Shown one piece after another: positions 8,959 through 16,406 of a stretch of 64,000 nt of DNA. Each line of letters begins with the position of its first letter. Positions within the stretch are counted from its first letter, which is position 1. The notes under the pieces were generated by a model. That model had not been told where the DNA came from. It did no database searches and worked only from the letters and a program-made list of their open reading frames with translations. The stretch is from CAWFPR01 sp963817635 (GTDB taxonomy: Bacteria; Acidobacteriota; Vicinamibacteria; Vicinamibacterales; 2-12-FULL-66-21): assembly GCA_963817635.1 (NCBI GenBank), contig CAWFPR010000005.1, positions 682,001 to 746,000 on the forward strand. The letters run 5' to 3'. Made by a program: the position numbers and the translations under genes.

Positions 8959-10467
8959 TCACCGCCGTACCGGGCACGCGTCGAGGAGCCTTTCGACCGC
9001 CGTCCGCAGCTCGGACTCGTCCAGCGACGCGAAGCCGAGCCGGAGGAAGGGCTGCGGGCCGCCGTCGAACGTGAACGATCGCGCCGTCTGGAACGCGACG
9101 CCGCTTTTCAGCGAACGGGCCGCCCACTGTTCCACGTTGACGTCGCGGCGTACCCCGACCCAGATCGCGATCCCCCCAGCGGGGACGTCGAAGGACAGCA
9201 GCCCTCGCGGCGCGCCGCCCAGCAGGTCCGCCAGCATGTCGCGACGCCGCTGATACTGGCGCCGTGCGCGCCGGACATGGCGCTGCCCTTCCCCATCCTC
9301 CAGGAGTTCGGCGACCGCTCCCTCGACCGCATGATCCCCCTGCATGTCGAGGAACTCGCGGTGGGCCTCGAGGCACTGCAGCAGATCGGGCGGGCCTACG
9401 ACGTATCCAATCCGCAGGCCCGGCGCGAGCACCTTCGACATCGTCCCGATGTAGATGACGACGCCAACGCGATCGAGGCTGGCAAGCGGCAGGACGGGAC
9501 GGCCGTCGTAGTGGAACTCGTGATCGTAGTCGTCCTCGACAATCGCGATCCGATGGACCCGAGCCAGTTCGAGCAGCCGCACCCGCCGCTGGGCCGACAG
9601 CGTCACAGTGGTCGGAAACTGATGGTGGGGGGTGACGTAGACGGCGCGCACGCGCTCGGTGCGGGCGAGCCGTTCGAGCGCCGCCACGTCGAGGCCGTCG
9701 CGATCGACGGGCACCGGCGCGATGGCAGCGCCGGCCAGCCGGAAGCTCTCCCACGCGTGGCGATAGCCGAACTCCTCGACCGCCACGACGTCGCCCGGCC
9801 TGACGAGCGCCCTCGCCACGAGCGTCAGCGCCATCTGGCTCCCGCGCGTGACGAACACCTGATCGGGCGTGGACGCCAGGCCCCGGGTCGCAGACAGCAT
9901 CGAGGCCAGCGCGGCGCGCAGCCGCGGATTCCCGCGCGCGCTCCCGTAGCCGAGCGCGCGCCCTCCGTGCTGGCGCAGGACGCGGCGGTACGCCCGCGCA
10001 AGGGGCTCGACCGGCAGCAGCCGCGTGTCTGGTGAGCTGCCACCGAACACGAGCAGCGCGTCCCGGCGCATCTCCGGCGAGTACTCGACGACAGGCGGGG
10101 CCGGCAAATCGTAGGCGGCCAGCTGCGGCACCGAGGATCGCGGTGCGACCCCCGGCCGCCGGCTCGTCTGGTCGGGCAGCTCTGTCGAGATGCGGGCGCC
10201 CGACGCCGGCTGGACGGTGATCCAGCCCTCCGCCGAGAGTTCGTCGTAGGCGGTCAGCACCGTGATCCGATTGACGCCGAGCGACCGCGCCAGCGTCCGC
10301 GTTCCCGGCAGCCTGTCGCCCGGCTCGAGCCTGCCGCGACAGATCTCCTCGACGATGGCACGCGCAATCTTCAGAAAGAGCGGATGCCTGCCGTCGTCGC
10401 GATCCAGCGTGAGCGCGAACTCCCAATGGTCATCAGTGCGCCTGGCGCCGGGCATCATGCCCGGCAC
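8959..10467 (-). CDS. MocR-family (GntR/aminotransferase fold) transcriptional regulator
   Basis: The product has 502 residues, the usual MocR length. Residues ~25-95 form a GntR-type winged helix (HPLFLKIARAIVEEICRG, then RTLARSLGVNRITVLTAYDEL), followed by a linker and a class-I aminotransferase-like PLP domain. The segment RIAIVEDDYDHEFHYDGRP carries the expected Asp and Tyr cofactor contacts, and TMSKVLAPGLRIGYVVGP carries the PLP lysine. MocR regulators sense pyridoxal phosphate or amino compounds and usually control PLP synthesis, GABA or taurine use, often including their own gene. No pdxST or gabTD gene is adjacent, so the target is unclear. An inverted repeat, GTACCAC-N14-GTGGTAC, abuts the start codon and probably mediates autoregulation. 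In-frame ATGs a few codons downstream are alternative starts. Confidence 0.85.
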   Translation of the reverse strand: MPGMMPGARRTDDHWEFALTLDRDDGRHPLFLKIARAIVEEICRGRLEPGDRLPGTRTLARSLGVNRITVLTAYDELSAEGWITVQPASGARISTELPDQTSRRPGVAPRSSVPQLAAYDLPAPPVVEYSPEMRRDALLVFGGSSPDTRLLPVEPLARAYRRVLRQHGGRALGYGSARGNPRLRAALASMLSATRGLASTPDQVFVTRGSQMALTLVARALVRPGDVVAVEEFGYRHAWESFRLAGAAIAPVPVDRDGLDVAALERLARTERVRAVYVTPHHQFPTTVTLSAQRRVRLLELARVHRIAIVEDDYDHEFHYDGRPVLPLASLDRVGVVIYIGTMSKVLAPGLRIGYVVGPPDLLQCLEAHREFLDMQGDHAVEGAVAELLEDGEGQRHVRRARRQYQRRRDMLADLLGGAPRGLLSFDVPAGGIAIWVGVRRDVNVEQWAARSLKSGVAFQTARSFTFDGGPQPFLRLGFASLDESELRTAVERLLDACPVRR

Positions 10468-10468
10468 C

Positions 10469-10496
10469 GTACCACAGGGCGCCCAACTGGTGGTAC
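10469..10496. promoter_or_regulatory. Inverted-repeat operator at the start of the mocR gene
   Basis: GTACCAC (10469-10475) and GTGGTAC (10490-10496) are perfect 7-nt inverted arms, with centres 21 nt apart, or two helical turns. The site touches the mocR start codon and lies in the gap between mocR and the divergent ADOP permease gene. This position and spacing suit an autoregulatory site for a dimeric MocR protein. Confidence 0.5.
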
Positions 10497-10601
10497 TGAT
10501 TTCGACGAACTGGCTGTATCCATGGGTCCGCTTCTGACGCTCAATGGGAGTGCCGCCAGCGCGCGTCGGAAGGCTTTTCGCGGCAGGAACAGGACGTGAT
10601 T

Positions 10602-13010
10602 ATGATCCAACTGAAAGCGGCGGCACGTGCGTTGCGCAAAGACGCCGGATTCTCCACCATCGCCATCCTGACCATGGGGGTGGCGATCGCTGCGAACACG
10701 GCGATGTTCTCGGCGTGCGACCGGCTCGTCTTCCATCCGGCTTCGATTCCGGACCCGTCGTCGCTGGTGGCGATCTGGCTGACCAGCGCGACGCGCCACG
10801 TCCAGTTCCCCGCGATGTCGGTCCCGCGCTACGACGAGCTCGCCGCATTCGCCCGGTCCTTCTCGTCGCTGGCCGACTCCGTCCCCGACGGCTTCACCCT
10901 GACGGGCGACGGCGAGGCGACCCAGCTGAATGGCCTGCGCATCAGCGCGTCGTTCTTTCCCACGCTCGGCATCCGCCCGATGCTCGGGCGCGGCTTCACC
11001 GCCGAGGAGGACGTGCCCAACGGGCCGGCGGTCTGCATCCTCAGCCACGAAGCCTGGCAATCGCTCTTCGGCGGGCGGGAGATGCTCGGCCGGACGATCC
11101 GGTTGAACAACGCCGCGTGGCAGGTCGTGGGCATCATGCCGCCGCGCCTGACGGCGCCGTACGGCCAGGTGCAGGTATTCGCGCCCCGCGTCTTCGAACT
11201 GACTGGACTGACCGCGGCGCAGCGGCAGACGGCGACGTTCGCGCGCCCCATCGCGCGCCTGAAGCCGGGCGTGTCGCTCGAACTGGCTCGTGTCGAACTG
11301 GCTGCCTTCAGCGAGCAGTACCGCGCGCGACATCCCGGCTCGCTCGAGGCCGACACCGTGAGCGAGCCGCGCCCGTTCGTGAACATGCTCGCGAACGGCT
11401 TCAAGCCGACGATGTACACGCTGCTCGGCGCCGGCGCGTGCGTGCTGCTCATCGCGTGCGCGAACGTCAGCGCACTGTTTCTCGCCCGGCTCCTCACGCG
11501 CAGGAAAGAGGTGGCCGTGCGCCTCTCGATTGGCTCGACGCGGATGGGAATTGTCCGGCAGTTCCTGGTCGAGAGCCTGCTGTTCTCGTCGGCCGCAGGC
11601 GCCATCGGCGTCCCCCTCGCCCTCGGCAGCCTGCGGGTGCTCCAGTCGGCGGCCGCTTCGCAACTGCCCCCGAACACGGTGCTGGCGCTGAACTGGCGCA
11701 CGTGCCTGTTCATGATTGGCGTCACGCTGGCGTGCGGAGTCGTGACGGGGCTCCTGCCAGCGATCCAGGCGTCGCGTCCTGATCTGGTGGAGCACCTGAA
11801 GGACGGGATGCGAGGCACATCGGCCGGCAGAGGAGGGTTTGCCAGGCACGCGCTGATCGTCGCCGAGGTGTCGCTGTCTGTCGTGCTGCTGGTCGGCGCC
11901 GTGTTGCTCATCGTGACGTTCGTCCGGCTCCAGGGCGCGTCCCCCGGCTTCGAGCCGCAGGGCGCCGCCGCGGCGTTCGTGGGACTGACGCCGGACCGCT
12001 ACGCGACGCCGGTGGAGCAGGCTGACTTCTTCGACCAGGTCATCACGAATCTTCATGCGCAGCCCGGCGTCGCTGGCGCCGCCGTCGCGCTGGCCACGCC
12101 GCTTGGAGGGAACGCGCCGCTGAGCGTCTACGGCATCGCGGGTCAGCCGGTCCGGCCGCCCAGCGAGCGTCCGACCGTCACGATCGACGTGGTCAGCAAC
12201 GACTATTTCGATCTGCTCCACATTCCGCTCGCCGCCGGCCGCGGCTTCACGCGCGATGACCGGCTCACCTCGCCGAAGGTCTGCGTGATCAACGAGACCT
12301 TGGCGAGGCGGGTGTTTCCCGGCAAGCCGGCGATTGGAGAGGCCCTGCTGTTCGGCAGGGACGGCACGACCCGCATCGAGATCGTGGGTGTCATTCGCGA
12401 CGTGAAAAGCCTCGGCGTCAACATGCCGACGCCCGACGAGGTGTATTTTCCGTTCCGGCAGCGAAGCATGGCGGGGCTGAACGTCGTCGCGAAGACCGGC
12501 GGCGATCCCGCATCGCTGGAGGGCGCCATTACCCGGGCGGTCGCGGGCGTTGACAAGACACAGGCGATCTCGTTCTTCGCCACGCTGGAAAGCAACGTCG
12601 CCGCGAACCTGGCCACGGCACGCCTGGTTGCGGCGCTGACGATGGTCTTTGCGTGCCTGGCGTTGATGCTGGCGATGATCGGGCTGTACTCGGTGCTCGC
12701 CTACCTGGTGTCCCAGCGCACGTCGGAGATCGGGATCCGGATGGCGCTGGGCGCGAGCCGCCGGCACGTCGTGTCGCTCGTGATGCGCAGCGGTCTTCAG
12801 GTCGTAGCGATCGGGCTCGTGCTCGGGGTCGGGGGCGCGGCGATGGTCTCGCGGCTCATCCGGCAGTTGCTCTTCGGCGTTGATCCGCTGAGCGTGGGCG
12901 TATACGCCGCCGTGGTGCTGATTTTTTCGGGAGTGGCGGCGCTGGCGTGCCTGGGACCGTCGCTGCGCGCGTCCCGGATCGACCCGCTCGTGGCGCTGCG
13001 GACGGAGTGA
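10602..13010 (+). CDS. ADOP-type FtsX/MacB permease
   Basis: The product has 802 residues from the ATG at 10602, preferred over a GTG at 10596 because AGGA sits 7 nt upstream. The order is an N-terminal helix (FSTIAILTMGVAIAANTAMF), a large periplasmic MacB-type domain (PMLGRGFTAEED, then GRTIRLNNAAWQVVGIMPP), three FtsX helices, a second periplasmic domain, and a second FtsX block (ALTMVFACLALMLAMIGLYS, then RTSEIGIRMALGASRRHV). This duplicated layout without its own ATPase defines the acidobacterial duplicated orphan permease family. Such proteins probably partner a MacB-like ATPase to move lipids, peptides or drugs, but the substrates are unknown and no ATPase gene is nearby. It is monocistronic and divergent from mocR. 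Confidence 0.85.
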   Translation: MIQLKAAARALRKDAGFSTIAILTMGVAIAANTAMFSACDRLVFHPASIPDPSSLVAIWLTSATRHVQFPAMSVPRYDELAAFARSFSSLADSVPDGFTLTGDGEATQLNGLRISASFFPTLGIRPMLGRGFTAEEDVPNGPAVCILSHEAWQSLFGGREMLGRTIRLNNAAWQVVGIMPPRLTAPYGQVQVFAPRVFELTGLTAAQRQTATFARPIARLKPGVSLELARVELAAFSEQYRARHPGSLEADTVSEPRPFVNMLANGFKPTMYTLLGAGACVLLIACANVSALFLARLLTRRKEVAVRLSIGSTRMGIVRQFLVESLLFSSAAGAIGVPLALGSLRVLQSAAASQLPPNTVLALNWRTCLFMIGVTLACGVVTGLLPAIQASRPDLVEHLKDGMRGTSAGRGGFARHALIVAEVSLSVVLLVGAVLLIVTFVRLQGASPGFEPQGAAAAFVGLTPDRYATPVEQADFFDQVITNLHAQPGVAGAAVALATPLGGNAPLSVYGIAGQPVRPPSERPTVTIDVVSNDYFDLLHIPLAAGRGFTRDDRLTSPKVCVINETLARRVFPGKPAIGEALLFGRDGTTRIEIVGVIRDVKSLGVNMPTPDEVYFPFRQRSMAGLNVVAKTGGDPASLEGAITRAVAGVDKTQAISFFATLESNVAANLATARLVAALTMVFACLALMLAMIGLYSVLAYLVSQRTSEIGIRMALGASRRHVVSLVMRSGLQVVAIGLVLGVGGAAMVSRLIRQLLFGVDPLSVGVYAAVVLIFSGVAALACLGPSLRASRIDPLVALRTE

Positions 13011-13047
13011 CAGGCCACCCGTCCACCCGCGACCGCCGTGTCCCGCG

Positions 13048-13566
13048 TCACCGCCCGCGGCGGACGAACCTGCCGTCGCTCCTGACGACCCACGTCTTTC
13101 CGCCGTCCGCCGACGTGGAGTAGGTGTGCCGAATGAGGTCCGGCGTGACGGCCTGCAGCACGTTCGACGTGAGCACCCGGTTGCCGTCCGCGTCGAGCGC
13201 CCAACCTTCGAAGCGCATGGCGCCGTCCCGATACGAGCCCTCGAAATCGTCGGAGCTGTTCGCGTCGTCGTTCCAGACCATCCGCCACGTGTGGCGGTTC
13301 ACGTCGTAGAACGCCATGCTCATACCGGCCCCGCGCCCTTCGCCGGCCACCCACCGCTCGACGATCACGCACCCTTCGTACTCGCGTGTATTGTGCAGCT
13401 GACCCCTGACCGGCGCGTCGGGCTGGTTCCAGGGCCTGGCGTCGAAGTCGCCGACCCAGAAGTCGAACGTGTGAACGGATCGACAGGGATCGCGCGCCTC
13501 ATCGTTCCGCCGATCCGTTCCGCCTCCGAGGTTACGGGCGGCGGTCGCCGTCCAGATTCGAGAAAG
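13048..13566 (-). CDS. DUF1579-like secreted protein, 5' end unresolved
   Basis: The readable part contains FDFWVGDFDAR, then EYEGCVIVERWV, GMSMAFYDVNRHTWRMVW and a C-terminal TSADGGKTWVVRSDGRF. This pattern is common in small exported DUF1579-like proteins of Acidobacteriota and Proteobacteria, whose function is unknown. The open frame runs from a stop at 13567 to 13048 but has no good start codon or signal peptide. GTG codons such as the one at 13368 would cut off the conserved FDFW block. A nearby indel has probably displaced the true N-terminus. The gene is convergent with the ADOP permease. Confidence 0.5.
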   Translation of the reverse strand, partial: LSRIWTATAARNLGGGTDRRNDEARDPCRSVHTFDFWVGDFDARPWNQPDAPVRGQLHNTREYEGCVIVERWVAGEGRGAGMSMAFYDVNRHTWRMVWNDDANSSDDFEGSYRDGAMRFEGWALDADGNRVLTSNVLQAVTPDLIRHTYSTSADGGKTWVVRSDGRFVRRGR

Positions 13567-13657
13567 TCATCGAGCCAGTCGCGAGCGACGGAGATGTTCG
13601 CAGGAGTATTGCTGACCCTGGTCGCGGCGGCGTGCGGCGGCAGCGCTGACCTGACGG

Positions 13658-15049
13658 CTACTCGTTGTCGGCGTGCGGCTTGTCGCGCTCGAGCCCGAAC
13701 TTCTGCATGCGGTAGAGGAGCGTGCTCCGCGTGATGTCGAGGTACGCGGCGGCCTTCGTCTGGTTCCAGTCGTGCTTCTCGAGCGCCGCCACCAGCAGGT
13801 CGCGTTCGACTCCCTCCAGCGAGATGCCGTCGTCCGGCAGTTCGATGCGCAGGCGGCCCAGGCGGCCCTCCCGCTCCCGCATGCGATCCGGCAGGTCGTC
13901 GAGGCCGATCGTGCCGTCGCGGTCCAGCACGAGCGCGCGCTCTATGGCGTTTTCGAGTTCCCGGATGTTCCCCGGCCACGAATAGAGGTTGAACGCGGTG
14001 TAGACCTCGCGGGACACGTCGGGCCTGGGACGGTCGAGCCGGTCCCCGTGCTTGGCGAGGAGGTGCTCGACCAGCAGCGGAATGTCATCGGTCCGCTCGC
14101 GCAGCGGCGGCAATCGAATCGCCACCACCGCGAGGCGATAGTACAGATCTTCCCGAAAGCTCCCGTCGGCGATCATCTTCTCGAGATCGCGGTTGGTCGC
14201 GGCGATGATCCGCACGTCCACCTTCAGCGGTTTCGGCTCGCCGACCTTGTCAATCTCGCGCTCCTGCAGGACCCGCAGAATCTTGACCTGCATCTGAAAC
14301 GGCAGTTCGCCGATTTCGTCCAGGAAAATCGTCCCCTTGTTCGCGGCCTCGAATTTTCCCTGCTTGTCCGCCGCGGCGCCCGTGAACGCGCCCCGGCGGT
14401 GTCCGAAGAGTTCCGACTCGAGCAGGCTCTCCGGAATCGCGGCGCAGTTCACCGTGACGAACGGCTGCCGCTTCCGTTCGCTGTGCAAATGAATCGCCTT
14501 GGCGAGCAGTTCCTTCCCGGTACCGCTCTCGCCGGACAGCAGGACCGTGGTGTCGGTTGGCGCGACGCGCGACGCCATATCGGTGACGCCGCGCATCGCC
14601 CGTGAGCCGGCGATCATATTGCTGAACGAAAAGCGTTCCGCGACGATGGCGCGCAGCCGGCGGTTCTCGGACTTCAGGGCAGCGACCTCGAGCGCTTTGC
14701 CGACGCTCATCCGCAGCTGCTCGCGCGTGAAGGGTTTCGTCAGGTAGTCGAGCGCACCGAGCTTCATCGCCTCCACCGCGGACCCGATCGTGCCGTGCGC
14801 GGTCAGCACGATCACGGGGATGTCGGTCTGCATCGCCTTGATCCGCGACAACAGTTCGATACCGTCCATCCCGGTCATCCTGACGTCCGTCACGAGGACG
14901 TCCACGGCATGGGCGTTGAACTGCTCGAGAGCGGACTCGCCGCTGGCGACGGCGACCACGTCGTATCCGTCCTCCTGAAGCTGGTACTCCAGCACGCGCC
15001 GCAAGCTCTGGTCGTCATCGACCAGCAGGATGGTCTTCTTATCGCTCAT
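13658..15049 (-). CDS. Sigma-54-dependent response regulator (NtrC/ZraR type)
   Basis: The product has 464 residues. The ATG at 15049 overlaps the kinase stop by 11 nt, so the two genes are translationally coupled. Domains in order are a receiver with acidic pocket D11-D13 and probable phosphoacceptor D55 (VTDVRM), an AAA+ domain with Walker A (GESGTGKE), the sigma-54 contact loop GAFTGA and Walker B (LDEIGEL), then a Fis-type helix-turn-helix (HDWNQTKAAAYLDITRSTLLYRM). It should bind an upstream dyad and activate sigma-54 promoters. The best nearby target is the copA promoter in the divergent gap, and the cus and cytochrome promoters are other candidates. The layout next to a metal ATPase is like ZraSR of enterobacteria. 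Confidence 0.93.
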   Translation of the reverse strand: MSDKKTILLVDDDQSLRRVLEYQLQEDGYDVVAVASGESALEQFNAHAVDVLVTDVRMTGMDGIELLSRIKAMQTDIPVIVLTAHGTIGSAVEAMKLGALDYLTKPFTREQLRMSVGKALEVAALKSENRRLRAIVAERFSFSNMIAGSRAMRGVTDMASRVAPTDTTVLLSGESGTGKELLAKAIHLHSERKRQPFVTVNCAAIPESLLESELFGHRRGAFTGAAADKQGKFEAANKGTIFLDEIGELPFQMQVKILRVLQEREIDKVGEPKPLKVDVRIIAATNRDLEKMIADGSFREDLYYRLAVVAIRLPPLRERTDDIPLLVEHLLAKHGDRLDRPRPDVSREVYTAFNLYSWPGNIRELENAIERALVLDRDGTIGLDDLPDRMREREGRLGRLRIELPDDGISLEGVERDLLVAALEKHDWNQTKAAAYLDITRSTLLYRMQKFGLERDKPHADNE

Positions 15050-16199
15050 ACAGCAGTCCCTGGGCGGGATCCGTGCGCGCCGGCGCAGGCGGTCCGGCGA
15101 TCGGCAGGCGGATGCGAAACCAGCCGCCGCCTCCCGCGCCGCCGTCAAGGGTCGCGATGCTGCCCGCGTGCGCGGTCACGATTCGATGTGCGATCGCCAG
15201 CCCGAGCCCCGTGCCCTTCTCCTTCGTCGTGAAGAAGGGGCTGAAGATTCGCGTCAGGTGATCGACCGCCACGCCCGGCCCCTCGTCGATGACGTCGATC
15301 AGCAGGTTCGGCTCCTCGACCGACTCGCGAACGATCACGCGCCCGCCAGACGGGCTGGCCTGGATGGCATTGAGGACGACGTTCAACAGGACCTGCTCGA
15401 TCTGTTGCGGATCGACGCAGGCCAGCGGCAGCGCGCCGGGGCGCTCGACCGCCAGCGTGACGGCTCCGCGATCGGCTTCGACCTGTACCAGCGCCGCCAC
15501 CCGATCGACGACGTCGCCGAGCGGCACGTGACGCAATTCGGGCTCGTGAGGTCGAGCGTACCGCAGGAACTCCATCACGAGTCGATCCAGCCGCTGCAGC
15601 TCGGCCTTGGCGAGTCTCGAGAACTCCCCTTCCGGGCTGTCCTCCGCCGCCCGCGACTCGATAATCTCGAGCGCGCCACCTATCGACGCGAGCGGATGCC
15701 GGATCTCGTGCGCGAGCCCCGCGGCGATTTCGCCGAGCGCCTTGAGTCGATCGGCCCGGCGCAGGTGGTCGTAGGACTCTCGCAGTTCACGGTTCGCGAC
15801 TTCGAGAGATGCCGCCGCGCGCTGGTACCGCTCGGTGACACGGCGCTGCGCGCTGGCGAGCAGCCCGACCACGACGCCGACGAGGTTGAACACCACCAGC
15901 TCTGCGTACCGGCTGGCCTGCTGCTGAACGCCCTGCGTCCACGCCATCCGGATATGCGGCAGGTACGCGAGGGAGACCAGCAGGGCGGTGAACAGGCCAC
16001 CCCGCACGCCATACCAGTAGGCCGCCAGAATGATCGGCACGTAGTACAAGCGCTGAAACACTTCGTGCCATACGATTCGCGTCGGGCTCGTCACGTAATG
16101 AAGCGTTGAGATCGTTGCGACGAGGAGCACCAGCGCGGCCACGCGCCACCTGTCGGTGGCGGCCATCCCGCCCCGAGTCAGTCGTCCGCTGAGCACCAT
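15039..16199 (-). CDS. Membrane sensor histidine kinase paired with the NtrC-type regulator
   Basis: The start is placed at the ATG at 16199. A TTG at 16223 and an ATG at 16163 are also in frame. Residues ~15-110 form about four or five membrane helices with short loops (LVLLVATISTLHYV, LYYVPIILAAYWYG), similar to small integral-membrane sensor modules. A short coiled linker leads to the dimerisation box with the phosphorylated His in GLAHEIRHPLASIG, then an ATPase domain with N box, G1 (DEGPGV), F box and G2 (KGTGLGLAI). With almost no periplasmic domain, it may sense a ligand within the membrane or near it. Its position upstream of the response regulator and divergent from copA suggests metal or envelope stress as the signal, which is an inference. 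Confidence 0.9.
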   Translation of the reverse strand: MVLSGRLTRGGMAATDRWRVAALVLLVATISTLHYVTSPTRIVWHEVFQRLYYVPIILAAYWYGVRGGLFTALLVSLAYLPHIRMAWTQGVQQQASRYAELVVFNLVGVVVGLLASAQRRVTERYQRAAASLEVANRELRESYDHLRRADRLKALGEIAAGLAHEIRHPLASIGGALEIIESRAAEDSPEGEFSRLAKAELQRLDRLVMEFLRYARPHEPELRHVPLGDVVDRVAALVQVEADRGAVTLAVERPGALPLACVDPQQIEQVLLNVVLNAIQASPSGGRVIVRESVEEPNLLIDVIDEGPGVAVDHLTRIFSPFFTTKEKGTGLGLAIAHRIVTAHAGSIATLDGGAGGGGWFRIRLPIAGPPAPARTDPAQGLLYER

Positions 16200-16242
16200 C
16201 CCGGCCGATGGTAGCACTCCCAACTCGCGAGCTCAGGGATGG

Positions 16243-16283
16243 TGTCTGCTTTCAGACAATCAACCCACGCCGCTGTCTGAAAC
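16243..16283. promoter_or_regulatory. TGTCTG/CAGACA dyad cluster, candidate response-regulator site
   Basis: TGTCTG-CTTT-CAGACA (16243-16258) is a perfect dyad, and a further TGTCTGAAAC copy starts at 16274. The cluster lies between the divergent kinase and copA genes, about 90 nt upstream of a sigma-54-like promoter facing copA. That spacing fits an enhancer for the adjacent NtrC-type regulator. A separate short GC hairpin (16290-16308) follows it. Confidence 0.5.
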
Positions 16284-16339
16284 CGGCCACCGGGCGCATC
16301 GCGCCCGGCGGAACCGCGTGCAACGCGGGGAAAAGGCCA

Positions 16340-16355
16340 CGGCATCGGCCTTGCG
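16340..16355 (+). promoter_or_regulatory. Sigma-54 promoter upstream of copA
   Basis: CGGCATCGGCCTTGCG matches TGGCAY-N5-TTGC except at the first base and keeps the invariant GG and GC. It lies 52 nt before the copA ATG, giving a leader of about 40 nt. A good ribosome site (AAAGGAG) lies about 10 nt before the start codon. Confidence 0.55.
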
Positions 16356-16406
16356 CACGAGACCCATGGTCATGCGCCCACACATTCCCGAAAGGAGCGG
16401 CTGCAC

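Noticed and set aside
8635..10035. Long plus-strand frame across the mocR gene
   Set aside because: It is the antisense shadow of a clear MocR protein and shows no family features.
10455..12767. 770-codon minus-strand frame across the ADOP permease
   Set aside because: It is the antisense shadow in GC-rich DNA; the plus strand has a full permease.
13591..13663. Lipoprotein-like start (LTLVAAACGGS) on the plus strand
   Set aside because: It has a convincing lipobox but runs at once into the antisense of the response-regulator gene with no sensible continuation; probably chance or a tiny remnant.
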